This document shows positions 47,514 through 58,680 of a stretch of DNA of 64,000 nt, piece by piece. The position numbers and the translations under genes were made by a program. The DNA comes from Paracorniculantispora psalliotae (lineage: Eukaryota; Ascomycota; Sordariomycetes; Hypocreales; Cordycipitaceae). How positions within the stretch are numbered: the first letter of the stretch is position 1; every line of letters begins with the position of its first letter. Where the stretch lies: the NCBI GenBank assembly GCA_002796755.1, contig PHFE01000095.1:1193557-1257556 (forward strand). Direction: 5' to 3'. The notes beneath the pieces were generated by a model that was not told the origin of the DNA, did no database searches, and saw only the letters and a program-made list of their open reading frames with translations.

Positions 47514-49111
47514 CCCCGGCGGCAGGAAGTAATGCGTATTTTCGATCGGCGAGTAAGAGAAAAGGAATTTTTATAACAGGCGCTTGCTTTTGGAGGCGCA
47601 ATGATGCGGTTTGTCGTGGCTTGGGTCAGTTGTTGATGGGCAATGTTGACTTGACGGTTTGTACCTGAAGCTGGCAGGCGACTGTGATTATGTAACACAG
47701 GGAGCTTGTTCCCTGCAACGCGATAGCACAGCTGTGTGTACTGAATTAAAGCTATAAATCACATTTGATTAATCGCTTTGATGCCATGCTACGTCTTAAA
47801 GTAGTCATTATGATTACGAGAAAAATAATTACGTGCTAAAGTGTTGTACAGTATATAATGGCGATCGGGTTGTCGTAACCATTGACGCAGGAGCTTCTCT
47901 ACAGTGCACAGCAGCATTGCATCACGTCGCTTCAGACTAATCTTTAGAGTCGCAAACATTTCAATTTCGCTTCATTCCCTCTTCGTATTGCTAATTCATG
48001 GCACACGCTCCCGAAATGTTGCTAGCAGCACTTGTTTTCTTCCCACCACTACTACTTGTTCTCATCCTCAGCAGAATATATAAGAGTTGGGTAGCCTTTC
48101 CTCATCGTCGAGAAAGGGTGATTTCCTTCTTCATTCGTTGCCTTTGCACTCAACCACCAACCACGCGGTTCTTATCACTCTTTTTCCTGTTTTTGCTTTT
48201 GCTTTGCGCCGTTTGGCTGTACCCAGCAGAATACACAGACAGCGACAAAAACATACACAGAAAATCACGCGTCGTTTCCTTGCTCAACACAACTTGGCAC
48301 ACACAGCCTTTCGCGGGGTATATCCATCGCCGGTGTCTTAAAATACTTAGTCGTTAAGAAGAGCCACGCAACGCACACAGCTGCCACTTCGTTCAACGCG
48401 CAGGTTGATGTGCTTGCGGGTGTCTTGATCCAAAAGTCATTCAGATGAAAAGGGATTTGGTCATATGCAGAGAGCGCCATTGAGAAAACACCGTGGTCCG
48501 TGGACGGGGCGTAGCTCAAGTACCAGGGCGCGCTCTTGCTGAGAAAAAAATGTATGAAAATAATGTGGTCGTTGACCAGGCACGCTCCCCGTTCCCGTGG
48601 GTTCGTAATCCGTGTCGTAAACTGGTCGTGTCTTGCCGGGGGAGGGCCTGGTGCTAATAAGGGAGATGTAAAATAAAATGATATGCGGCGCATGCTCGTT
48701 TCGTGACAGAAAACCAGACAGGTGGGCATATTGAAGAGAAAAGCGAACCGAAGACGCCATGCGGAGCCAAGTGTGAGCAGGATTGTCCTGAAAAACAACC
48801 CGATCAAATCCCAGCTTTGCAAATTTCCCAACATTGAAAGAGAGAGAATAGTAAAGAAACACTCAAAGAAAGAGGATTGCCAATGGACGCGTCAATGCGT
48901 CAACTCATCCATGGACAGGATAAAGCGAACTTGCAAAGAACAGCAAATCAAAAACACAAAAAAAAAATGCCCGACTCGGTTCAGAAAGCCATGCTTTTCA
49001 GACGGCTGTCGGGAGCCAAGTCTAGGCACGTTGCCTCCTGGGACTCCGTCTCCGACCACGGTTCATTGGGTCTGGAGGCGACGTGCTCCGGGAGAGCTCG
49101 AGGGAAGCCCT
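47514..49111. other. Intergenic DNA between coiled-coil and zinc-knuckle genes
   Basis: No convincing gene was found. A plus-strand frame at 47998-48357 has two hydrophobic runs but overlaps a TATA-like, pyrimidine-rich promoter-type stretch (TATATAAG near 48077) and has no family match that I recognise. The right end is the 3' UTR of the zinc-knuckle gene. Confidence 0.45.
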
Positions 49112-49841
49112 CTAAGCCACGGGAGGAATGGGAGCGACGGGAGCGGCAGCAACGTTGGTCATGTCGACCTCTTGGTTGATCTCGGGGGCGACGGCAGCCT
49201 TCTGGGGGCAATCGCGGGAGATGTGGCCAGCCTCACCGCACTGGTAGCAGGTCTTGCCGGCAGTGTTGAGAGGACCGCCGTTGGGGGCGGTGCAGTCGCG
49301 GGAGATGTGGCCGAGCTTGCCGCAGGCGTAGCACTTCATGGCCTGAGCCTGGCAATCACGGGCAAAGTGGTTGGGACCACCGCACTTGTAGCAGGTGGCA
49401 GGGCGAGGGCCGCCAGCGAAACCGCCACGGCCGAAGCCGCCGGCGTAGCCACCACGGCCGCCCATGGGGGCACCACGGCCCATAGGAGCACCGGGACCAA
49501 CGGGGTTGGGGCAGGCGCGCTGAGAAAAATTAGCGACACGAATTCGAGACGGGATATATCGAGGAACGTACGGCAAGGTGACCGGGCTGGCCGCAGTTAT
49601 AGCAGCGACCGGAAGTAGCGTTGCCGCTCAGGCGCAGAGTAGGGCAGTCGGCCTGGACGTGACCAAGACCCTGGCAGTGATAGCACTGCTTGGCCTCAGT
49701 GGTACGAGGAAGAGGGCAGCCGTTGGACTCGTGGCCGGGCTGCTTGCAGTTGTAGCAAAGGCGCTCAGAGGAGGAGCAGACCTCGGCGTAGTGGCCGACG
49801 TTGCCACACTTGTAGCAGGCACGACGAGAGAGAGAAGACAT
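49112..49841 (-). CDS. CCHC zinc-knuckle nucleic-acid-binding protein (Gis2/Byr3/CNBP type)
   Basis: Exons 49572-49841 and 49112-49519 with a 52-bp intron encode 225 aa. Seven CCHC knuckles (C-x2-C-x4-H-x4-C) are present, starting CYKCGN, CYNCKQ, CYHCQG, CYNCGQ, CYKCGG, CYACGK and CYQCGE; yeast Gis2 and human CNBP also have seven. The intron splits knuckle four between GHLA and RAC. A Gly/Arg-rich, RGG-like linker separates knuckles four and five, as in CNBP. Family members bind single-stranded RNA/DNA, associate with ribosomes and mRNPs, and influence translation. The protein is expected to be cytoplasmic. The C-terminal tail of about 30 residues is Ala/Val/Pro-rich. Confidence 0.93.
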
Positions 49842-51555
49842 GATGATGTACTGGAGATGGGGTTAGCACGGGGAAAAGAGAGACGAGTACGCTGTTGCGC
49901 TGTCGTTGTGGAGGTTGCGTGTTGGAAGTCTGCTTTGCTTCGGCCGCTTGCACTGTCGGTCACATGCAGTGTCGCCACCGGGTCGAGTGACGGGTAAGAT
50001 TGCCTGAGATGTAGGCATGGGCCACTGCCAATGTGGAATACGATTCGCGGTTATGAAAGGATGCGTCTTGGCCATGCGCAGCCTGTAGACCATCATGTAA
50101 TGTCGCCACATGGGCGCCGTCGACGCGGCGAAGGAGCGCCCGGCTGATGCAGCGGCAAGGTGAAGGCCGAGGCTATGGCGGGGAGCGCGGGAGGGGTGCG
50201 GCTCGTCGCAAATGGCAAAATGGCAATTCTGCGGCGAGCGGGAGAGCGAGGGCGAAGCTCTTCGTCTGATGCATCTCTGGTCTGCATTTTTGAGTTTTGC
50301 GCACAGATGGAAGCTGCCGAGGATCGGGTCGCACAAAAAAATCGGGAGCGAAATTGTGCGGGCGAGCGCAAAAGAGGTCGGCGTGAGGATCGCGGCGCGC
50401 GGTCTGCAATCATGTGTATCTTTCTATGACGCGCGAAATTTCGTAATCCAGCATGTCGAAGAGATTACTGATGATGTTTCGCGTTTGCGACATTTATTTC
50501 GAATCGTGTTGTCGTTTGTGCGCAGCGCGATGGCATGGTGGCGGGCAGTGACAGACTGAAGTGGCAAGCGGGTGCGGGCAGGCGGGCAGGCGGGCGCAAG
50601 TGGCGACCAGCACAAGAAAGACAGCGCAACAGCGTGTAAGAAGAAACAACGTACCTTTTTAAAAAGAAGAAGAAAAAGTAGTAGAAAAGTTGAAGAAAAA
50701 TGTAATGACGACAAGAGAAGACCCAACTGCGATAAACAACTGTCCACCTACAATCGGAGAAGAAACTGGAGTCGAAGAGTAGATTGAGATTATGGGAAAG
50801 GGAAAAGGAAAGGGCCAAAGGGAAGAAAGGGCAGACTAGGTAAATGGCAGGGGGCTAGACTTTTTTCTCTTTTTGGGTGCAAAAGCTCAGCGCAAGAAAC
50901 GTGCGAGGAGGCGTCGCGCCTCGTTTCTTGGTGCCAGAGCGGGCAGGCGGGCATTTGGCTTGCTGGAAAATTTTTACTGTGGAGGCGCCTTGCTTGGTGG
51001 TGGCAGTAAGGTCGTCCCTCGTAAAACTAGCAGCAGCACCACTCCATCATCATCACAGTCCAAGAATCTAGCACGAACCAGGCCAAACCCGCCGAACCCT
51101 CCCCCTCATTCCTTTGTGCCTACCAATCGTCGCCCCCCAATTGCAAGACTGGCCCTCCCTCAAGCCTGAGCACCTGCATCGCTGCAACGCGCCCTCCTCC
51201 CCCGGACCCCTGGGCTGCCAGATTTTAGCGTCCCTCCCTTTGGCAATACATCGACTTGTCAGAGACTTTCGTTTGTCTCAGTGTCCCTGCTAGCGTCCAA
51301 GTTCTGCATAGGTACCTGCCACATTGGTGGTGCCCTGGAACGCATTCCCCCACGGCGACCCCGGCTCCTAGCACGATGAAGGGTGTGTGGGCTTGCCTGT
51401 CTTGTCTGCTGTGTGATTTCTGTGTGCCTGTGATTAGGATTCAAGAGGCAGATGGACAAAACAAACTTGATATATCTTGCTGGTACTATGTGATGAATTG
51501 TATTTGCGCCGCGTTCAGAATTCACTGCTTCCTCCAGCCCGAATTACATGCGCCG
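49842..51555. other. Intergenic DNA, zinc-knuckle promoter side
   Basis: No gene was recognised. Purine-rich stretches at 50640-50830 and a GC-rich GGGCAGGC-type repeat near 50573-50596 are visible. The left half is presumably the promoter and leader of the zinc-knuckle gene. Confidence 0.5.
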
Positions 51556-52793
51556 CTACCTCGTAACCTGCTCTCGACTGGCCGCCGTGGAAGATGTCGA
51601 CGCCGTCATGGCTTCCACCACATACGAAACACCATCATCAGAGGCATACGAAGGAGGACGTGCAGCTCCTGCAGCGACGTGCCCATGTTCTGATTCACTC
51701 TCTGTTACCGTCTCTTCTCTTCGCGCCGCCTCGTTTCGCTGCCAGTACAGTCGGTTTGGATCCAGTCGCTGCGGATCGTTAGTAACACCGATCGAAGAAG
51801 CTGAAAGTAACTGAAATGGATACGTACCACGCTCTCTCGCCAGAATCCATATGCTGGCGGCGTCAAATTATTCGTCACCTCCTCTCGTCCAGCCGCCTCT
51901 TCATCTTGCGCCAGCACCACTCGGATCGGTCGTCTCGGCATCGCGTACCCCGTCTTGAGCATTTCGGCCGGGCTCATCGGCTGCCGTCCGCGGGGCGCCA
52001 TCGGCGTCTTGTCACCGCGTATGATCGTAATGCAGAGTCGCGCAATGTTGTAGCAAAAGAACAGCGTAGAAATTACAATGATGAGCAAGAGAAGAATCGT
52101 AAGCTCGTTGGCCGCGATGTGCTGTGTTAGTGACAGCCCAAGATCTACATGGTTAATGGTGTTAGTCGACTGCTTGACACGATAACTCGTCGGTAAACAC
52201 CCCAACTTACAGACTGCCACGAGCAGCAGCACAAACAAGCCCGATGTCAGGCAATGCATTAGTGCCACCCGCACTCGCCCGGACTTGATCCATGGCAGGC
52301 AAAAGAGAAACCGTTTCTTTGCACCGCCCGTCACTTTCTCGATCCCGCCTCTTCTTCTGGACCGATGGCTGTCTTGTGGCCTTGGCTGATGCACCCCGTC
52401 TTGAGTTGAGTTGCTCGTCTCTGCCAGGACAGCTGGTGACGGCGCAGTCACGTCAGATCCGGGATGCTCCGTGTTGGTGCCTGCAGATTGTTGCCTCTCC
52501 TGTGATCTGCTTTCCAGCGACGATGTTGATGGTGATTTCGGACTCTCCGGCCGATGCGTACTCTCATGGGTGGTGGTATCCGGTCGGCGAAGCAGATCCA
52601 ATGGCCGTGAGAACATTCTCGCTAGGCCAAGGCGACTTCGTTCTTCGCTCTGCGTTGTGTTTTCCGTAGTTGTCGCCTGTGATGGTTCTTCGTGGTTGAT
52701 AGCGCCGCGTTCCAGGGCATCGCTCCGCTGGGCATGAGCTCTCTGTATAAGATCCCGCCGAATGCGCTCCATCCTTGCGGAAAATACAGCCAT
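51556..52793 (-). CDS. Fungal membrane protein with two adjacent TM helices, unknown function
   Basis: Exons 52211-52793, 51828-52144 and 51556-51768 (introns 66 and 59 bp) give 370 aa. Intron 1 is a multiple of three and lacks stops, so an unspliced reading would insert 22 residues inside the first helix; splicing gives a clean AVYLGLSLTQ junction. Intron 2 (GTACGT donor, CTAAC branch) shifts the frame to a C-terminus reading RLDPNRLYWQRNEAA and then ARPPSYASDDG, typical of this protein group, rather than the unspliced frame. The order is a long Ser/Thr/Arg-rich N-terminal tail, TM helices at about 177-203 and 208-232, then a basic cytosolic segment with AEMLKTGYAMPRRP. PPSY could serve as a WW/Rsp5-type binding motif (inference). 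No function is known. Confidence 0.8.
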
Positions 52794-54400
52794 CGTAAGA
52801 AAAGGCTCTCCCGGCTCAATACTTTCCTCCTCTTTATAAGGTCCTTTTTTTTTTCTCTGTTCTTATTCCAGTCCGTCTTCAAGACTCCCGAATGTGTATC
52901 ATTCAAAAGAGCAGCAGAGTCGCTTGCGTGAGTGAAGGAAGAAATCAAGTTGCGAACGTTATAGCCACCGCAGAAATCAATGGTACAAGCCAAAAGTAAT
53001 CAATATCATGCGTCAGCAGTGCGATAGATATGGCATAGACCCTCGTCAGCCAGATGAAGTCTCGATACCAATGTCTGAGGCGGTGGGTCGTCAAGGGAGG
53101 TCTCAAACAATGAGTATTTGTCGCCCACCGGCGAGAAAAAGAAAATGGGCAATAAAGAGGGCGCAATAGTATATCAATTATCAAAAGGTAATATTTGCAA
53201 AAGGTTCAGAAAATAGCAAAAAGAAAAAAAGAAAGCTAGATTCAAGGAAAGTGAATAGGGCAAAAAGAATAACAATGATCGCAACATGCAGCCTCGGTCA
53301 AGTTGAAACGGCTGCTCCCACACATACAGTGCGCGTCGCGACAGGGAGTGCATTCAGGGACCGGAAGGAGAGTACGGAGATCATTTTTGCGCAAAAAGGC
53401 GAATGCTGGCTGCCTATGCCGCGTTATTATTTTTCTTATTCCTGCTTCATGCGTGCATCTAACCAGGCTCAACATGCCGCATCTCCTGTTACGAGGTTTC
53501 CTTGGCTAGCGTGTGTCACTGCCCTCATTCGTCTGAGACGAACTCTGGACCTCACAATTAAATACGGTGCCTCCCCTCCCCCGGAATACTGGCATTTCAG
53601 CGCTGTGCTGCAGATATGAAACTGCCAAGGGGGTGGCAGCGATATGCGGCGACGCGGCTTTCAGGACCACCGGCGGGATCTGGTTGGATGTGAGCGGTCG
53701 GGTGGAAAGCTGCTGTTTCAGCAATCCCTGCTGTGTGCGGTTCATGGGTGGAACTGACAGGTAGTCCACGTCTGGGAAAAAAGGAGGCTGAATTGAACGA
53801 ATTGAATGCGGAAACGAAAAGAAAAGAGAAAATAAATTATTGCCCCATGCAAATACAATTATTCAGTCAAGGACAGGTTCGTGCTGGGAATTCTTGCTTG
53901 GAACTTGTGAGGGCCAAGATGGGTCGCCCATGGGCAGAAGAACCCAACGACATTCGCTTACACCAGCCGTAGATATCACCTTTGCATTATTATCAAGCGG
54001 CATTGATGTGACAATTTTCCCCTGGCATTTTAGCCTTTTGGAATTATTGTAAACAGTGATATTTATATATACAAGATTAGGTACTCTGCAGAGGAGCGTC
54101 AACCTCAGCCGAGTGAGCATCAAAAAGCAGGCGATGTATCCTCGTTCGGTTTCGGCCATGCGCTCAGAGATGCGCGTGTGCGCATTACATCAGACTCCCG
54201 GGATGGTCCGTTTGGTGCGACCACGCTTGTACATTGGTCGTCAATCCGGAATCCGCAATTGATCCAATCCTCTGATCGTCCTATGCTGTTGATCTTTATG
54301 CCGTAGGTCTGCTCTCCAAGCAGCTGCGCTATCCATGTGGATTTACATGACGTTGAAATCAGCTAGCGATACTGTCTCTGGTGGAAGCTGTGCTGCTCAA
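52794..54400. other. Intergenic DNA between membrane protein and WD40 genes
   Basis: No convincing gene was found. The frames at 53251-53619 (+) and nearby lack domains and good starts. The left side is the promoter of the two-TM gene and the right side is the 3' region of the WD40 gene. Confidence 0.5.
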
Positions 54401-55615
54401 TCACTTCAGCTCACCGAGCAGCATCGTGCGGTCTGATGATGCGGAGAGAACTGTATATACGTTAGTAGGCTGTTGATGTGCGGGCGTGCGTCTGTACTTA
54501 CGAACCGGCTCCTTATTGGGCGAAAACTCGGCGCTGTTGACGGTGCCGCGGTGGCCGGGGAGCTTGTACAGCAGCTTGCCATTTTCGCTCGACCACACCA
54601 GCACGGTGCCATCGCCCGACGCCGCTGCGATCCTCTTGCCCTCGGCGTCCCAGCTCGCGCCCAGCAGGTTCTTCTCCGACCCGGACGTCGCGCCGTCCAG
54701 CGTGCGAATCTGGCGCTCCGTCGGCGCAAACGGCCGCACGTCCCACGTCCGCACCGTCGAGTCCATGGCGTACGAGAGCAGCGACTGCGCGTCGGGCGAC
54801 ACCCGCAGCGACGTGACCGTGTCCGCGTGCCCGGCCATGGTGTACACGACCGCCTTCTTGCGCAGGTCCCACACGCGAATGTCGTTGTCGATGCCACCCG
54901 TGTAAATCTCGTGGCCCGCCGGCGCAATCGCCACCGCTGTGACGGGGAAGTCGGTCTGGATGTGGTCGGCGGCGTGCTTGGTGCGCGGGTCCCAGACGCC
55001 GATGCTGCCATCGTCACTGCCGCTGACGAGCATCTCCTCGCCGCGCCGCGAAATGTCTAGCGCGTTCACCACCTCCTCGTGCCCGATATAGCGTCGGATG
55101 CGCGTGCCCGACGTCAAGTCCCAGCTCGCGAGATGCGTGTCGGCCGATGCAGAGTACAGAATCTCCGAGTCGCGCGACCACTGTAGATCCAGTACCGCGC
55201 TCTTGTGTCCGTTTAGTATGCCGTAGTTTTCGCAATCGCCATATGTCCGCCATAATACTATATCAAATCAGTCATACATTCAGCAGAAGGTCAGCAGTGG
55301 CATACATACATATGCTTTTATCCATTGAGCCAGAGGCAATTAGGTTCCCTGTAGGGTCGAACTTGGCTGTGAATACTTCGCCAGAGTGGCCGGTCAGTTG
55401 CATCACCGGCGACTGGAGCGCACTTGTTCGTGGGGCCTGATAAATATTAGTCTTCGCCTCGGCTAGATCGCCAATGTACTGACAGTCTGCACCAGCGCAT
55501 TGCTGGAAGCGTTGAGGCGAGCAAGTGCACCTTCGGAATTGTTGACGTTTTGACGCTTCACCAGGACCTGCGAGGCGCCTGGCTCGCCCTCTGCGGGACG
55601 CTTTTCGGCGGACAT
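54401..55615 (-). CDS. U5 snRNP WD40 protein (SNRNP40/Cwf17 type)
   Basis: Four exons, 55484-55615, 55310-55436, 54502-55257 and 54401-54450 (introns 47, 52 and 51 bp), encode 354 aa, close to human SNRNP40. After a short N-terminal tail (MSAEKRPAEG) the whole protein is a seven-bladed WD40 propeller, with blades beginning near HSGEVFTAKFDPTG, HKSAVLDLQWS, HEEVVNALDIS, FPVTAVAIAP, HADTVTSLRVS, LGASWDAEG and HRGTVNSAEFSP. The LWRTYGDCENYG and YTGGIDNDIRVWDLR stretches identify the spliceosomal U5-40K group. It acts in the nucleus in U5 and tri-snRNP. Intron 1 has a GTCAGT donor. Intron 3 is a stop-free multiple of three. It is divergent from BET3, 379 bp away. Confidence 0.92.
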
Positions 55616-55994
55616 GTTGTGAGGGATGCACTGAATAAAAAATCGCGGAAAAGATGGTGGCGCGCTATGTGAAAGTGTCGATTGCGAGAGGATGCTGGTT
55701 TGGATCTGAGGTGGAAAATTATTGATCGCGGCGAGCTACCCAAAAGCTGGGGCGCTCATTGGCTCTCGGCCCACTGCTCGTGCCCAAGCTGCGTCCCTCC
55801 CACCTTGGCCACCGACAAGCTGTCCCGCACCGGACCATCCTGCGACATCCAGTTCCAAAAGACAATAACGACTGAAATTGCGAGCGAGCAAGAAGTACTA
55901 CTGTACGAAGACACACTTGAGCCCATTAGCCGCACTCTTTTTGCAGCGCGCTGTCTGCAAACCTACTGCGCAAGCACAGGGGTGAATCGCAAAC
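55616..55994. promoter_or_regulatory. Shared divergent promoter region (WD40 gene / BET3)
   Basis: The 379 bp between two outward-facing ATGs must contain both promoters. No TATA box or named factor site stands out. Confidence 0.5.
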
Positions 55995-56728
55995 ATGGCC
56001 TCAAGCAAGGCTTCTCGCATCGGTGAAGAGTACGTCCACGCGATTCGAACAAATATCTGCATTTTTCTAACAGCGTTGTAGGATCTGGAAGTACGAACGC
56101 CCTTAACATCGAAGCTTGCAGTAACTGACCCAACTGCAGGACGCGAATCGACAAAGTCAACGCCGAGCTGGTGACCCTGACATACGGCACAGTCGTCGCG
56201 CAATTATGCAAGGACTTTGAAGGAGACTACGCCGAAGTAAATAAGCAGCTCGACAAGATGGGATACAATATCGGCCTACGGTTGATTGAGGATTACTTGG
56301 CCAAGTCCAACACCATGAAGCGATGCGCCAACTTTCGCGAGACCGCCGACATGATTTCTCGGGTACGGCCTCGACCATCTTTATTTCAACAGCGTCTTTG
56401 TGCTAATTTTCCCTAGGTCGGATTCAAAATCTTCTTAAACATTACACCGCAAGTAACGAACTGGACGGCAGACAACAACCAATTTTCGCTAGTCTTTGAC
56501 GAGAACCCCTTTGCCGACTTTGTCGAGCTGCCCGACGACGGCCGTGCGCAGGACGAGCTGTGGTATTCGAATATTCTATGTGGTGTGCTGAGAGGAGCGC
56601 TGGAGATGGTGCAGATGCAAGTCGAGGCGCACTTTATCAGCGATGTTTTACGAGGCAACGACACGACGGAAATGAGAGTATCGCTAATACGGTACATTGA
56701 CGATGAACTGCCCCCGGAGGATGATTAA
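55995..56728 (+). CDS. BET3: TRAPP complex core subunit Bet3
   Basis: Four exons: 55995-56029, a 9-nt microexon 56082-56090 (GATCTGGAA), 56140-56362 and 56417-56728; introns are 52, 49 and 54 bp. The product is 192 aa, matching the usual 180-195. The microexon supplies E-I-W-K of the family start (SRIGEEIWKTRIDKVNAEL). Hallmarks follow: LTYGTVVAQL, GYNIGLRLIEDYLAKS (residues 57-72), Cys77 in MKRCANFRETA, equivalent to the palmitoylated cysteine of studied Bet3 proteins, and the ILCGVLRGALEMVQ helix. Bet3 is a core of TRAPP, the Rab (Ypt1) exchange factor that tethers ER-to-Golgi vesicles. The start was chosen because only this ATG splices into the conserved frame. Confidence 0.95.
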
Positions 56729-58680
56729 ATATGTCTTGATGAAGAGACGTTGCGACTAATTTACGGTCGAATGGGCTGGCCGGCCAGCCATATCTTGTGC
56801 TGAGAGTGTAGCATATAGAGAATCCGGGCTGAGGAATGATGGACAAGCAGTTACTCTTTCAGACAACGTTTCAGAAAGAAGCCATGTCAAACGAAATGGG
56901 TACAGCTGGCAGGCGGAGATTGACGTGCCTAACATGTGTCTGAGCAACCTTGCCAGTGAGGAGAGGCGTCTGGCTGGGTATCACAGTAAATCAGCGAGCG
57001 TGGACAATGGGCATCATTTCAATACTCTCACTCTGTACAACCAAATTAATCCAGATGAATAATTAGTTTTTCTTTGCATATTTGCAGTTCTACCTCATCC
57101 ATTTAAATATAACTGCGACGGCAGCTTGCAATTTGCAAGTTCCGGTTATAAATAATCAACCGATGCCACCGTAGATATTCTTTACAATCTTCACAGCATA
57201 TTCATTTCCCAGCCGTCGATCCCGTGCCGAGCCGCCCTGCGGTGAGGTTGCATTACGATTGGCCGGTCTCGTTTGCGCCATGTAGTACATAACGCAAGTA
57301 TGTGCGACATCTCACCATGTACCAATGGAAAGAGGGGTAGAGACCATGTCGGGGGACATTGGGGGTCATTAGGCAGGCAGATTTATTCATGAAGATAAGA
57401 GGCTGTATAAACTCCTTAAAAATAAATGCATATTATAAATCCAGTTGAATTTCCTCATTAAACAACATGTCTGCTTCTTTGTACATGTAGCCTTCTTATT
57501 GGTCGCCTTCCAATCCTTCCGCCAGGCACAGGACGCCAAATGACCAGCCCGATGAGTTTCTGGCTGCCTTAGGCAGAGACTAGTGTCAAGCGGCCCAGGA
57601 AATACGCCGTCTGTGCTCAGGCGTACGCGGAGTGACCCACAAAACCCCCCGGCTCGGCCAATAATCCTCTGCTCGGGGCTAACACGGCTCACACTGTCCT
57701 ACACTGTGGCTCGGCCGTTTTTGGGGAGGCCAATGATGCGCTGTAGCGCTGACTGTGTGCTCTGAGGGTACTGTGCAGCGCCCCCCCAAAGTGGGCGACA
57801 GAAAACGTGCGCTGCTCCTTTCTCCTATTCCCTACGCACTCCCGCGGGCTCCAGCCAAACGAGAGAAAAAATCGCACAGTGCGAATTTTCTCCGTCTGCA
57901 CCGCGTCTCTGCCTCTCCACCACCAGAGGCAATCTAAGCCAGGCCCATACCCACGAGAAGCGACCACCTCAAGTCTCCACGGTCCCAAGAAACGCCTGGT
58001 ACCCCATCTCCGCTGCTCGCAGCATAAGGCAAGACCACCAACTTCAACCGCCACGTCGCGTGGGAAACCGACCATCGCATCTGAAATCCCGAACCTGGCT
58101 TGCTCGATTCGCCGCTGGTAGTTGTCGACACTCTGCTCGCGCAGCCCCCAAAGGAACCAGCGCCCGCCACTTCCTGCGCCTCCAGAAGTCTCAGGCACAC
58201 TGTACGAGAGCGTCGCCCCAGCCCCCAGCGAACAACTTCGACTTTTGCAACTTCATCGCACTCGTGCCTCGCCCACGGCAACTCTGTCGATCCGCATCGA
58301 GCCGTCATCTGCATTTTGCCTTTTCGCGTGCCGCTGGCATTGTTGTTGCTGTTGCTCTCGATTTTTTCCCGCCGTTGCTCACGCCCGTCCNNNNNNNNNN
58401 NNNNNNNNNNNNNNNNNNNNNNNNNNNCGCGCGTCGGCCCCGAACGCATCGGTTTCGCCTCCCACGACTTCGCGGCCGCACATCATTTCTTCATCCCGCG
58501 CGTGCCTGCATCGCAACCATCCTCCCGTCCATCCCCGGAAAGCCCACGTTCGGCCAGCCTCCTCAGCGCTGTACCGTAGTGGCAAGTCCCGGCGGCTGAT
58601 TCGGCTGTATTTTCCTTTTCTCTTGATACCCTCGCCGGCGATCTGAGATCTCGTCGACGCCGCTTTCTCTCCCTCCCACC
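56729..58680. other. Intergenic DNA and Som1-like promoter/leader
   Basis: No protein gene is convincing. From about 57800 to 58680 the plus strand is C/T-rich and resembles a long promoter and leader of the LisH gene, with several overlapping upstream frames. The N gap lies inside it. Confidence 0.5.
58391..58427. other. Assembly gap (37 N)
   Basis: A run of 37 undetermined bases about 250 bp upstream of the LisH gene start. The true length and content are unknown. Confidence 1.

Noticed and set aside
47998..48357. 119-codon hydrophobic plus-strand frame
   Set aside because: The hydrophobicity comes from T/C-rich promoter-like DNA around a TATATAAG element; no family match.
48722..49618. 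298-codon plus-strand frame opposite the zinc-knuckle gene
   Set aside because: Antisense to seven clear CCHC knuckles; Gly/Ala/Val-rich shadow.
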